Source: Planctomycetota bacterium (GTDB taxonomy: Bacteria; Planctomycetota; UBA1135; JACQFD01). From it: a stretch of DNA of 64,000 nucleotides. Every line of letters starts with the position of its first letter. The first letter of the stretch is position 1. A program made the translations under genes and the position numbers. Positions 44,934-55,200 of this stretch are shown here, in pieces. The stretch covers positions 264,228 through 328,227 of the forward strand of contig JAEUHX010000058.1 of NCBI GenBank assembly GCA_016792805.1, in the 5' to 3' direction. The notes under the pieces are model-generated. The model had not been told where the DNA came from. It saw only the letters and a program-made list of their open reading frames with translations, and did no database searches.

Positions 44934-46979
44934 ATGCTCCACGCGAATCCTCGGCCGGCACTCCGGTTCTTGCTTCTCGTTCTGCTCTCTCCTGCGGCGT
45001 TGGGCCAGGCGGAGGGCCTCACACCTCATCGGGTCTCCGCGCTCCGTTTGGTGACAGCCGCACACATGTCGCCCGACGGTTCCAAAGTCGCTTATGTGCT
45101 GAGTGTGCCGCGGACAGCCGGGAAAGACGAGGACGGCACCGCATGGACGGAGCTCTATCTATTGGATGTGGATACCGGGAGGTCGACGCCGTTCATCACG
45201 GGCGAGACCTCAGTGGCCGGAGTGGCCTGGGTGCCGAGCCGGGCCGAAGTCTCCTTTTTGACGAAGCGCGGAAAGGACAGGACGCGATCGGTGTACACCA
45301 TTCCGATTGGGGGCGGCGAGGCGCGGCCGGCTCTGGCCCACAAGACGGATATTCGTACATATGCGTGGAGCCCGGACGGGAAGGAGATCGCGTTCATCGC
45401 GCCGGATGAGGAGCCCGAGGCGGAGAAGAAGCGGAAGGAGAAAGGCTTCCGCCAGGAAGTGTATGAAGAGGATTGGCGGCGATCGCGGCTTTTTGTGGCA
45501 GCGACGGAGCCTGGCGCGAAGCCGCGGGAGATCGCGGTGGATGGGATTCCGCAGGCGCTTGAGTGGAGCCCGACGGGCGACCGGCTCGCCGTGTCTGTGG
45601 CGCCGACGCCGCTCGTCGACGACGTGATGATGCGCACGCGGATCCATGTGGTGGACGCGAAGAGCGGCGAAGTCCGCGGAAAAGTTGCAAACCCCGGCAA
45701 GCTCGGTCAGTTCACCTGGAGCCCCGACGGCAGCGAGCTCGCGCTGATCTCCGCGGCCGATGAGCACGATTCCTTCGCGGGGACGCTGATGACGGTGGCG
45801 GCTACAGGTGGCACGCCGAAGCCGTATCTGCAGTCCGTCGATCTCGATACCGCGCATGTCGACTGGCTCGACAAGGATTCCATCTTCACTCTTCTTGACC
45901 TCGGGCTCGACACTGCGATGTTCGAGTGGAAAGCACCCAACGTCATGAATACACATGTGAAGTCGGGGGGCCCGTCGCTCACGGCGATGAGCCTATCGAA
46001 GTCGGGGCAGCGAGCGGCCTTCGTCGGGAGCACCGCGAGCCACCTGCCGGAAGTGTATTTATGGAAGGGGCCGCAGGCGCCCGGGCTGGAGCGGGCAACG
46101 AATAGCAATCCGGGACTCGATCCTGCGAAGCTCGCGCCCCAGGAAAGTGTGAACTATACGGCGCGCGACGGCGTGAAACTGAGCGGCGTGCTGATCCGCC
46201 CGCTGAACGAGGAGAAGGGAAAGCGCTATCCGCTGGTGCTTTGCGTGCACGGCGGACCGGAAGCACATATTCGGAACGGCTGGCTCACGAGCTACTCCAA
46301 CCCCGGGCAGATGCTGGCGGCGAAGGGCATTGCAGTCTTTTACCCCAATTATCGCGGAAGCACCGGACGCGGCGCCGCGTTCCGAAAGTTGAGCTTTGGC
46401 GACCCGGCCGGCAAGGAGTTCGACGATCTCGTCGATGCGGTCGATCACCTGGTGGCGACGGGGCTCACCGACAAGGACAAGGTGGGAATCACCGGCGGCA
46501 GCTATGGCGGCTACGCGACGGCCTGGTGCAGCACGCGGTACACCGATCGCTTCGCCGCAGGTGTGATGTTTGTGGGCATCAGTAACAAGGTATCGAAGGT
46601 TGGCACGACGGACATCGCGAGCGAAGAGTTCTTGGTGCACGCCGGGAAGCGCCCCTGGGAAAATTGGCAATTCTTCCTGGAGCGCAGCCCTATCTACTAC
46701 GCGCAGAAGAGCAAGACTCCGCTGCTCATTCTGCACGGCAAGGACGATCCGCGCGTGAGCCCAACGCAGTCGCGCGAGCTCTATCGGCACTTGAAGGTGG
46801 CGGGAAACGCGCCGGTGCGACTCGTGATGTATCCCGGCGAAGAGCACGGGAACCAGAAGGCGGCAGCGCGGCTAGACTACTCGCTCCGGATGGTTCAGTG
46901 GTTCGAACATTACTTGAAGGGCCCCGGCGGCGCGCCTCCGCCTCACGAAATCTCGTACGACGCCGCGCGGAAAGAGTAA
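44934..46979 (+). CDS. S9 family prolyl-oligopeptidase-like peptidase
   Basis: This 681-residue secreted serine peptidase has a signal peptide (FLLLVLLSPAALGQ), an N-terminal propeller with WD40-like/TolB-like blades (AHMSPDGSKVAYVLS, YAWSPDGKEIAFIAP), and a C-terminal alpha/beta-hydrolase. The catalytic residues are Ser523 in GGSYGGYAT, an Asp in HGKDDPRVS and a His in GEEHGNQK. It belongs to the acylaminoacyl/dipeptidyl peptidase group and probably processes short peptides outside the cytoplasm. Confidence 0.88.
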   Translation: MLHANPRPALRFLLLVLLSPAALGQAEGLTPHRVSALRLVTAAHMSPDGSKVAYVLSVPRTAGKDEDGTAWTELYLLDVDTGRSTPFITGETSVAGVAWVPSRAEVSFLTKRGKDRTRSVYTIPIGGGEARPALAHKTDIRTYAWSPDGKEIAFIAPDEEPEAEKKRKEKGFRQEVYEEDWRRSRLFVAATEPGAKPREIAVDGIPQALEWSPTGDRLAVSVAPTPLVDDVMMRTRIHVVDAKSGEVRGKVANPGKLGQFTWSPDGSELALISAADEHDSFAGTLMTVAATGGTPKPYLQSVDLDTAHVDWLDKDSIFTLLDLGLDTAMFEWKAPNVMNTHVKSGGPSLTAMSLSKSGQRAAFVGSTASHLPEVYLWKGPQAPGLERATNSNPGLDPAKLAPQESVNYTARDGVKLSGVLIRPLNEEKGKRYPLVLCVHGGPEAHIRNGWLTSYSNPGQMLAAKGIAVFYPNYRGSTGRGAAFRKLSFGDPAGKEFDDLVDAVDHLVATGLTDKDKVGITGGSYGGYATAWCSTRYTDRFAAGVMFVGISNKVSKVGTTDIASEEFLVHAGKRPWENWQFFLERSPIYYAQKSKTPLLILHGKDDPRVSPTQSRELYRHLKVAGNAPVRLVMYPGEEHGNQKAAARLDYSLRMVQWFEHYLKGPGGAPPPHEISYDAARKE

Positions 46980-47074
46980 CATCGGGCGGCGAAGCCGCTG
47001 GATCTCCTCTCGAATGAAGTGGGGTCGGCGCGTGCGCCGACCGAATTGTGCGCGCGTGCGCGCACGACTCGACG

Positions 47075-48091
47075 TTACACCGGAGCCGAAAGCGCTGCCC
47101 TCTCCCGAGCCAGCAGCCGCGCCACCGCGGTCGCATCGGAGACCGTGGCGCGCAGCGCCGTGCGCCCTTCCGCGATGGCGCCCACGATCTCTCTCACTTC
47201 CCCGTCATAGCCCGTTCCCGCCGGCAGCTCGACAGCCTCCAGAGCCCCGCCTCTTGCCACCAGCAGCGGCGTCGGTCGCGCGAGGTCGAACGTCGCCGTT
47301 GCCCGATCGAAAACAACCACATATCGCATACTGAACGGGATTCCGGGCGTGTGATCCCAGCCCCCTTCCGCAACGACATGCGCCGGCCCGCGCCGGTAAC
47401 GATAGAGCGTGGTCACATGGTCGACAGACCCAGTCGAGGCAACGGCGTCGGGCTCCCCGAAGCACCACTGCACAAAATCGGCGTCGTGAATGTGAAGATC
47501 ATAAAGCGCGCCGCCTGTCCGAGCCGAGTTGCGATAAAAATCGGCCGACCAGTCGGGCGGCGCCGACAGCCGCTGGAACATGGCGCTGCGCACCGCGCCG
47601 TACACACCGTCGGCGATGCGCTCCTTGAGCCAGCTCCACCCCGGCCAGAAGCGCATACAGAAAGCCGGCATGCAGAGCTTGCCGCTCCGCGCCGCCGCGC
47701 GCTCGACGCGCTCACATTCGGCCGGGTCGAGAGCAAGCGGCTTCTCGACGAGGACGTGCTTGCCCGCCTCCAGCGCGCGCACAGCCAGATCCGCGTGCGT
47801 GTCGGTTGGCGTACAGATGGAAACCAGCTCGACCGCCGGATCCTGCAATAAATCCGCAGCGTCGGCCGCCATCCGCACGGCCGCCGGATCGAACAGCGCC
47901 CCCGATCCGGATACTTGAAGATTCCCGGCGCGCTCCGGCATGGAGCCTGCCGCGGTTCCTTTGCGATCATAAATCGCCACGACTCGGCATGGCAAGCCGG
48001 CCGCCGCCGCATCGCGATAGGCGGCGAGATGCGTGCGCCCCATGAACCCGAGCCCGATCACCCCGACGCCGACCGTGCGTTTCCCGCTCAC
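47075..48091 (-). CDS. Gfo/Idh/MocA oxidoreductase, cytoplasmic
   Basis: This 338-residue protein probably starts at GTG 48091 (VSGKRTVGVGVIG), overlapping the upstream stop as GTGA. The Rossmann motif VIGLGFMGRTH and the family motif EKPLALD are present. It is the third gene of a coupled operon with an MFS transporter and an isomerase, so it probably acts on the imported sugar or nucleoside breakdown product. Confidence 0.85.
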   Translation of the reverse strand: MSGKRTVGVGVIGLGFMGRTHLAAYRDAAAAGLPCRVVAIYDRKGTAAGSMPERAGNLQVSGSGALFDPAAVRMAADAADLLQDPAVELVSICTPTDTHADLAVRALEAGKHVLVEKPLALDPAECERVERAAARSGKLCMPAFCMRFWPGWSWLKERIADGVYGAVRSAMFQRLSAPPDWSADFYRNSARTGGALYDLHIHDADFVQWCFGEPDAVASTGSVDHVTTLYRYRRGPAHVVAEGGWDHTPGIPFSMRYVVVFDRATATFDLARPTPLLVARGGALEAVELPAGTGYDGEVREIVGAIAEGRTALRATVSDATAVARLLARERAALSAPV

Positions 48092-48912
48092 GCCGCCGAC
48101 TCCCGCTCCACGAGCTCCCGCGCCGTGCAAATATCGGCGATGCGCTGCGTCCCGGCCTCGCGCTCGATCATCAGGTCGATGTGTGGCAATCGGCTCACGA
48201 TGCGCCGCGCGAGCTCGCTCCATCGAGCCCGACCTGTTCCGACGGGCACCTCAGCACCCCACTCGCCGGCGCGCGCCGCCGGCAGCGCGTCTTTCACGTG
48301 AATTTGTACGATGTGCGGAGCGAGCCGATCGAACGCCTCGAGCGGCTCCCCCATTCCATACAGAATCATGTTGGCGGGGTCAAAATTGACTCCGGCCGCC
48401 GGACGCCGCAAATCCGCCAGCGCCTCCAGCAGCGTCGCCGCCGATTCCTGTCCCGTCTCGAAGCCGACGCGCACGCCGCGCGCCGCGAACAAATCCACAA
48501 TCTCGGCGAGCCGCGCAAGCAGCACGCTGCGCTCCGGATCACGGCGGTCGTGCGGCAAGAATCCGGCGTGGAACGTCACGAGCGACAGCCGCAGCCGCTG
48601 CGCCAGCTCCGCGTTCGCCTCCGCCGCCGCCCGATTCTCCGCCCAGTGCTCCGTCGGGCGCACACCGCCGGTCGTGCGAATCGTCTCGAGCGTACTGTAA
48701 TCTTCACCTTTCGTTCCCATCATGCCCGAGGCGATGCCGACGCCCGCACTTCGCAGCGCCGACACCGTCTCCTCGACGCCCCACGCGCCCGTGCGCAGCG
48801 GGTCGAGCGCAAGCTGCGTCCAGCGCACGCCCACGGCGGCACACTTCTCCGCGAGGTCGCGCGGCCCCTTCGGCTCGAGCGACCAGGAGCACACGCCGAG
48901 CCGCCGCGTCAC
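48088..48912 (-). CDS. Sugar phosphate isomerase/epimerase
   Basis: This 274-residue TIM barrel (AP endonuclease 2 superfamily) starts at GTG 48912 (VTRRLGVCSWSLEP), overlapping the MFS gene stop by four bases. Characteristic blocks: VTFHAGFLPHDRRDPER, VGFETGQESAATLLEAL and AGVNFDPANMILYG, whose acidic residues bind a divalent metal. It lies between a transporter and an oxidoreductase and very likely isomerises the transported sugar. Confidence 0.82.
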   Translation of the reverse strand: MTRRLGVCSWSLEPKGPRDLAEKCAAVGVRWTQLALDPLRTGAWGVEETVSALRSAGVGIASGMMGTKGEDYSTLETIRTTGGVRPTEHWAENRAAAEANAELAQRLRLSLVTFHAGFLPHDRRDPERSVLLARLAEIVDLFAARGVRVGFETGQESAATLLEALADLRRPAAGVNFDPANMILYGMGEPLEAFDRLAPHIVQIHVKDALPAARAGEWGAEVPVGTGRARWSELARRIVSRLPHIDLMIEREAGTQRIADICTARELVERESAA

Positions 48913-50216
48913 GCGCCGCGCTCCGCCGCGAGTTGCGCGCGGCTCTTGCCGCCCGGATAGAAAGCCCACAGAAGCCCGAGGCAGACGAGCGTCGCCACGA
49001 ACGGAATCCCGAAAAGCATCTGATAGTTCATTTCACCGTAGCGCTGCTTCACCCAGGCTGCCGTCTGCCCCGAAAGGTAACTTCCCACGACGACGCCCAC
49101 GCCCACGATCACGAGATTGTAAAGTCCCTGGGCGCTCGCGCGCACGTCGCCGGTTGTCTCCTCGTCGACGATCAAGAATGCGAGGAAAATAAAGCCGCCG
49201 AAGACAGGTCCGTGCAGCGCCAGCGCCGGCACCGCCACGCCAATCGAGAACGTGAACGCGAATGCCGCAAATCGGAGCGCGTAGGCGACGAGCCCAATCG
49301 TAAGAATCGTCTTGCGCGTGAGCTTCTTGGCGAAGAACGGCACCGCCGCGAGGAAGAAAATCTCGGAGATCTGACCGATGGTCATTAATCCGCCGCCGCC
49401 CACGCCGAAGATGCCGTCGATCCAGGTGCGCTCCGTCTGCAGTTTTCCGAGGTACGCGCCCGCGTGATAGAAGAAGAATTGGTGCAGGCAGCTCACCGGA
49501 AGCGACAGAAGGAATAATGTAATGAGCGGCTGCTTGCGGATCTCGCCGAGGGCCTCGAGCGGCGCAATGCTCTGCTTGCCGGGCTGCGGCGGCGTGTGGG
49601 GCAGCGTGAAGCAGAAGAGTCCCATCACGGCGCCAAGGAGGGCGCTCAGCCGGAACGCGTCGGCCATTCCTTCGACTTGCTTCGCGCGCACGATGGCGGC
49701 CGTCACCCCCGCTTCCGCCTCCGCCGGCGTGTAATAGTGAAGAAGCCACTGACCCATCCCGATGCCGACGGCGATCCAACCGATCGTTCCCCAGAGACGC
49801 ACGCGGCCGAAGCCCTTGTCGCGGTCCGGCAGATGGTGGAACGCGAGCGCATTCGTGAGCGGCATCGTCGGCGCGTAGAGCATCGAGTAAGCCAGCGCGA
49901 AAACGAAGAGCGAGCTGTAATCGGTAAATGTGGCAAGTTGCCAAATGAGCGCCGCGCCGGCGAGATGTAAGATCCCGAGCACCTTCTCCGTCGAAAGCCA
50001 CCGATCGGCGATCTGCCCCATGATGAACGGCGCGATCACCGCGCCGAGCGCCCCGACGGCGCCGATGTTACCCACCTGCTCTTCTGTAAGCTTGCGATGC
50101 TCGCCCAGGAACGCCGGGAACAGCGGCAGCCACGCCCCCCAGATCGCGTACTGGAGGAACATCATCACGGAGAGTCGAACGCCGAGGAGCGGCGGTGTCT
50201 GCTTGGGTTGCGCCAC
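48909..50216 (-). CDS. MFS transporter, nucleoside/sugar symporter-like
   Basis: This 435-residue protein has about twelve hydrophobic helices and opens with LSVMMFLQYAIWGAWLPLFPAFLGEH, typical of the nucleoside:proton symporter group of MFS carriers. It also has IMGQIADRWLSTEKVLGILH and GRVRLWGTIGWIAVGIGMG. It is the first gene of a three-gene operon with GTGA-coupled downstream genes. The 152 bases upstream show no gene. Confidence 0.82.
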   Translation of the reverse strand: MAQPKQTPPLLGVRLSVMMFLQYAIWGAWLPLFPAFLGEHRKLTEEQVGNIGAVGALGAVIAPFIMGQIADRWLSTEKVLGILHLAGAALIWQLATFTDYSSLFVFALAYSMLYAPTMPLTNALAFHHLPDRDKGFGRVRLWGTIGWIAVGIGMGQWLLHYYTPAEAEAGVTAAIVRAKQVEGMADAFRLSALLGAVMGLFCFTLPHTPPQPGKQSIAPLEALGEIRKQPLITLFLLSLPVSCLHQFFFYHAGAYLGKLQTERTWIDGIFGVGGGGLMTIGQISEIFFLAAVPFFAKKLTRKTILTIGLVAYALRFAAFAFTFSIGVAVPALALHGPVFGGFIFLAFLIVDEETTGDVRASAQGLYNLVIVGVGVVVGSYLSGQTAAWVKQRYGEMNYQMLFGIPFVATLVCLGLLWAFYPGGKSRAQLAAERGA

Positions 50217-50368
50217 GCGGTACCTCAGAGGTTGCCAGGGGGCGGGCAGTGTAGTGAGGCGTGGCGACGCGCGGTTCTCCTACGTGGGACAACACCGTCG
50301 CACTCCCATCGTAGGACTGAGCGCGCGAGCACTTCCCGGAGGAACACGCAATCCACTAACCTCGGGAA

Positions 50369-51196
50369 ATGTCTTTGTGGACTGCCGTGAATCCGGCACA
50401 CCAGGCCGCGCTCGACGCGATGCGAACTCCTCTTGCTGGAAGCGCGGACATCCACCATCGCGCGCTCGAGAGAAATTTCCGCGAGGAGGATCGAATCGAT
50501 CCGCGAGCCATAGACGCCTTCCAACAGCGGGCGGTCGTCGCGGCAGCGGCAGGTACAGGTGCTCCCCAAGAGATTGCGACCAGACTCGGCAATTCTGCCG
50601 AAACTTCAGCTCGGCTCTTGCCGCTTCTGGGGCCGGCCCGAGCTGCCATTGGCGGCACGTGGCGAACGCTCTATCGCTGGTCTGCCCTGCTTCGCCGCGG
50701 GCTCGCGGCGCGATCGAAGAAGCACTTTCCGTCGCCCAACCCCGCGATTCCTCCGCCTCCACAAGTCACTCTCGAAAATCGGCTTAGTTACAAGCGTGCA
50801 GCACTCCCCGGCGAGCGGGATTATCCCGCGCCAGCCAAGGAGGAGAACCTCTGGATGTCGGACGCGCATTTTTCCGACGCAACAACGGCTCGGAATCGGC
50901 TTGGACTCTGCGGCGCGGCAGACGGGGAGTGGCTCTTTGAGTATTCGATCGATCTCACCGCGGACATTCGCGAGCTCTGGTGCCCGACTGCGCTCGACGC
51001 AGGAACCGGCCGTAGTGCTGCCGCATGGAGGCGTCCAACGAGCAATGCACCTTGGGGCTTCACTCGCGATCTCCTGACGGGAGCCGAAGCGGAGAGAGAA
51101 ATCCTGATGCTCAGCACCGACGAGGACCATCGCGACTTGCGTAGCCTGGGGCGCGTCAACGGCGCCCCGCCCGATGGATACCTCAAAGGCCTCTGA
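50369..51196 (+). CDS. Hypothetical protein upstream of the DGR locus
   Basis: This 275-residue protein begins MSLWTAVNPAHQAALDAMRTPL. No signal peptide, membrane helix or known domain is recognised. The sequence before the start (ctcgggaa) could be a weak ribosome site. It is in the same direction as the DGR genes with 61 bases to the next gene. It may belong with them, but nothing in the sequence proves it. Confidence 0.5.
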   Translation: MSLWTAVNPAHQAALDAMRTPLAGSADIHHRALERNFREEDRIDPRAIDAFQQRAVVAAAAGTGAPQEIATRLGNSAETSARLLPLLGPARAAIGGTWRTLYRWSALLRRGLAARSKKHFPSPNPAIPPPPQVTLENRLSYKRAALPGERDYPAPAKEENLWMSDAHFSDATTARNRLGLCGAADGEWLFEYSIDLTADIRELWCPTALDAGTGRSAAAWRRPTSNAPWGFTRDLLTGAEAEREILMLSTDEDHRDLRSLGRVNGAPPDGYLKGL

Positions 51197-51257
51197 CCCG
51201 ACCTCTCCGCGCGGAGCCGATCCGAAAGGGTGAGCCTCTCGCTAAGCTCTCTCCGCC

Positions 51258-52226
51258 ATGTCCGCGCGGCTCTCTCCTTCCGACCTCGATCGAGCGCGCC
51301 AGCTCGCGGGGCTCTCCGTGGATGAGCTACGCCTCGAGCTTGAGCAGACGCTGCGAAACTCTCCCGTGACATCGCGCAATGCGACCTCACGCGACTCGTT
51401 CGCATATGAAGAGTTCTGTCGCATTGCGGTGGCTGGATCCGGTGACGAGGTAGCGGCTGCTACATCTTTTGAAAATGCGGGCGAGCGGGAGCTTCACGCA
51501 ACCCAGCTCAAACGGCGTAGCCGGAACGCCGAGGACCCCGATCTCCCGACACTGCGAAAACGCATCGAGGCAGCGGCCTCAACGTTACTTTTTCAGCTCG
51601 CCAGCGATCCGAATCCATTCCAACGAGAGGACCACGAGTATCACTTAGAGCTTCTCTCGCTAGTGCGATTCGCGAGCCTGCGAGGCTGCCTACGCCCCAT
51701 TGCTCTCCTTGCCCGGGAGGCGTTTGACAAGCCCCAGGAATTCGACGGTCACCTTTGGACGCAGCTCCTCGTGACGCTCGCGACGATTCAGGAACCCGCA
51801 CTCTTTGAGGCGGATTGGCTGAAGCTCTGGGACTCCAACGATCCCGATGTGTGGCCCATGGCGCTCTCAGGGCTACAGAGAGCGAATCCCCCAAAAGCCA
51901 TCGAGATACTTGAGGAGGCGATCACTCGAATCAAGTCAGGGCAAGAGCTTCCGCTCGGCCAAGCAATCTGGAGCTTCGCACACGACCCACAAATCGACCG
52001 GGCTGCGTTGCGCACGATGCTTGTAAAACACCTTGAGATCGTCAACTCAGCCCTTCAGAAAATTGGGTCCTCTGCGCTTGGAGTCCTCGATCTCTCGAAG
52101 GATGCCAACGAGCCAACACTCGCCGCCAGCCCAGATACGGCGGAGACTGCCAGGATCCTACACTTGAGAAGGAAGAAGCTCATCACACCCTCTCGAGTAC
52201 TCCAAAAGCTTCCGGCGCTTGGCTAG
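51258..52226 (+). CDS. Helical hypothetical protein, probable partner of the DGR target
   Basis: This 322-residue soluble protein is almost wholly helical, with a solenoid-like middle (LWTQLLVTLATIQEPALFEADWLKLWDSNDPDVWPMAL). It ends 11 bases before the start of the large DGR target gene, so they are probably co-transcribed. No catalytic motif or known family is recognised. A regulatory or effector role next to the TIR-NACHT protein is an inference. Confidence 0.6.
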   Translation: MSARLSPSDLDRARQLAGLSVDELRLELEQTLRNSPVTSRNATSRDSFAYEEFCRIAVAGSGDEVAAATSFENAGERELHATQLKRRSRNAEDPDLPTLRKRIEAAASTLLFQLASDPNPFQREDHEYHLELLSLVRFASLRGCLRPIALLAREAFDKPQEFDGHLWTQLLVTLATIQEPALFEADWLKLWDSNDPDVWPMALSGLQRANPPKAIEILEEAITRIKSGQELPLGQAIWSFAHDPQIDRAALRTMLVKHLEIVNSALQKIGSSALGVLDLSKDANEPTLAASPDTAETARILHLRRKKLITPSRVLQKLPALG

Positions 52227-52237
52227 GTGCGGAACGC

Positions 52238-55200
52238 ATGTCCCCCGCTCGCACGCGCTCGATCATAACATTCTACTCCTACAAGGGAGGCGTGGGCCGC
52301 TCCATGGCGCTGGCGAATATTGCGGTGCGCCTCGCAGCGCGGCATGAGCGAAAAGGTGGAGTCGTCGTCATTGATTGGGATCTCGAAGCGCCTGGCCTCC
52401 ACCGATACTTGGGCTTTCGCGATAAAGATCTTGAGGACAAGCCGGGATTACTGGATTTCCTCCTGACCTGGAAGCAATCCCATAATGCAAAGCCGCCGGC
52501 GGAACCGGTGCTCGAGGATCTGCTCCTGAATTGTCGCATTCCCGAGAGCACGCTACGCAAGTTCTCCCCCGAGCTCACGCCGTCGATGATTCGCATTCTT
52601 CCGGCGGGGATGCTCGACAAGGGATACGCCAAGCGGCTCAAGCAGATCGATTGGCAGGTCTTCTACCGGCAGGAAGAAGGCGCGCTCGCCGTCGAGTCGA
52701 TTCGCGAGCAGCTCGAAGAGCTCGATGGAATCACGCTGGTCGATAGCCGCACCGGCCTTTCGGACGTGGGCGGCGTCTGCGCCATTCAGCTTCCCGACGC
52801 CTGTGTGCTCATGACGGCGCCCAACGAACAGAGCGCCGACGGCATCGTGCGAGTGGCCCAATCGATCGCGCGGTCCCAAGGGGAAGAGCGATTCGATCGC
52901 CCCATTCCCGCACGGTTTTTAGTGGTCTCAAGAATCTCCGAGCTGGAGGAGCCGACACGGGCGCAGCAGTGGCTCGATAACCACCAATCGTGGTTTGAGG
53001 AAGGAGCCAAGCAAGGCTGCTGGAACAGGGAACTTCATGCCACGGGGCTCCGCTCCTTCGTTCTGAAGAATTCGGCGCGATGGAGCTTCGAGGAGTCGAT
53101 CGTTCCGCCCGGCGTCGGCAGTGACGTCGATATCTTGGATCAAGGGTACAATCACATATCGAACGAGCTGGCAGACTGGCTCTCGCCGATCAATACGATA
53201 CTTGGACCAGCGGTCCAGCTGAGCGCCGCTCTTGACCTCGGACAAGCCATCGCCGATGCAGAGAAGCAGGCTGAAGCCGCGCGGCTTCGCGGCGACGACT
53301 CAGCGCTCTGGAAGGCCCATATCCAGATCGGTGATGCTTACTATCGCTCCGGTAATACTAAGGAAGCCTACCGCAACTTTAGCTTTGCGCTCGGCGACGC
53401 CACAGCGGCTGCCGATCGACTGAAGCAGGCGATCGCCCATCGCATGCTCGGCGCACTGCACATTCAGCAGAATCAGCTCGCCCAAGCTCGTTCCGCTCTC
53501 ACCCATGCCGAAGGGATTCTGAGCGAGGCCATCGTACAAAACCACGACGCTGAGGCCTCGATTCTGGAATTCGCCTCTGTGCTCACAGAACAGTTCCGGC
53601 TTGCGTCGCTCGAAGGGCGCACGGCCGAAGCTCAAGTTGCGCTGCAACGAGCTCAGGACATCCTGAAGCGCTTCCCCGAGAGCGAGGAGGCGAAGGAGCG
53701 GCTTGCAGACCTCCTTTCTGCACATGTCCAGCAGGCTCGCGCCGGCGCACCCTCGAAGGACGACTCGTGGTCTTCCGACGGTCCTCCGGAAGCGCGAAGC
53801 GCACTCGAGCTTCACCGGCGGCTCTCACCCGCAGGCACCCCGCCCCGATTCGATGTATTCTTTTCTTACAGCGCCGACAACGGCGAGCAAGCGTCGGCCA
53901 TCGTGGCCGCAATCGAGGCGCTCGGACGTACTGTATGGATCGCCCAGCGAGATCTTCGCCCAGGAGATCCGTGGGTTGAGGCGATCTCTGAAGCCATCAA
54001 CGCCTGCCAGTCGCTCGTCGTTCTCGTAGGGAAGCGCGGCAGCGGATGGCAACGCGTCGAGGTCGACGAGTTCGATGCACGTACCCGCGATATTACTGAC
54101 CGCAAGACGATCCCGATCTGGCTCACTCAGGTCGATCCCAGCTGGTCGACGCTGTCGAAACGCCAAGGGATTATCGTGGGGAAGCGGAGTCCGGCAGAAG
54201 TCGCCCACGACATCGTGAGCGCGCTCCCAACTCGCCGGACGCCGATTGCTACACCAACAGCTCTCGGCCCCAACCTGCTCGCCGACTATCGCGCGTGGGT
54301 TGCTAAGAATAATGAACGCCTCGTCCCCTTCTTCGATGGCGCCAGCGAGCGCCTGCTCGAAGAGGTCTGCGTCGAGCTGAGCCTCGACACCGAGCAAGAA
54401 TCCCAAGAGAAGCGAAAGCTCACAGAGCTGGAGCGGGCGCAGGCCGATGAGCGACGCCAGTCGCGTCATCTCCGGGAGGTCCTACTGCCTCCCGCCGAAG
54501 CGAAGCTGCCTATCCCTCGGCTCGCCATCCTGGGAGACCCCGGCGCTGGAAAGACGACGCTGCTCCGCTCCTTCGCCTACGAGCAGACGCGCGACCCGAA
54601 GGCAACCGACCGGCCGATTCCGATCTTCGTCTCGCTCTCACCGATCGATCAGCCCAAGGGATTCGATCCGATTGCGCGCGTCGTCGATCTGTGGGGGTCC
54701 AACAAATCCCAAGCGGAACGCGAGGCGTTGGCTTCCGAGCTTGGAAAGCTCGCTGCAAAGGACTCCCAGATCGTGCTCCTCCTCGACGGACTCGATGAGG
54801 TGAAGCCCGACGTCCTGCCACAAATGCGCGAGCGCATCCTATGGCTCGCGAAACACAAAGATTCGCCCTACGCCAAGTGCCCGATCGCCGTCTGCTCGCG
54901 CCCGATCGGTGTGGCAGGCGAAGAGATGCGCCGGGAGCTGCCGATCGCGCGAGTTCGAGAGCTGAATTCGACTCAGCAGCGCTCGCTGCTGACCCGGCTC
55001 TTAAACGCCGAGGACGCCGCCGAAGCGGCCCGAGCCCTCGAATCCAATCCATCGCTGCGCGAGCTCGCCCGGAATCCGTTGATGTTGACTCTTGTGGCCG
55101 TGGTGGCGCGCCACTCCAACTTGAATCAATCAAAGATTCCAACAACACGAGTGAAACTCTACGGCCAGGCCGTGGAGCTGCTTCTCACTCGTGGATACGG

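Noticed and set aside
47018..47050. GC-rich motif ggggtcggcgcg also found near 4010
   Set aside because: The shared part is short and of low complexity for this GC content; not enough to call a repeat family.
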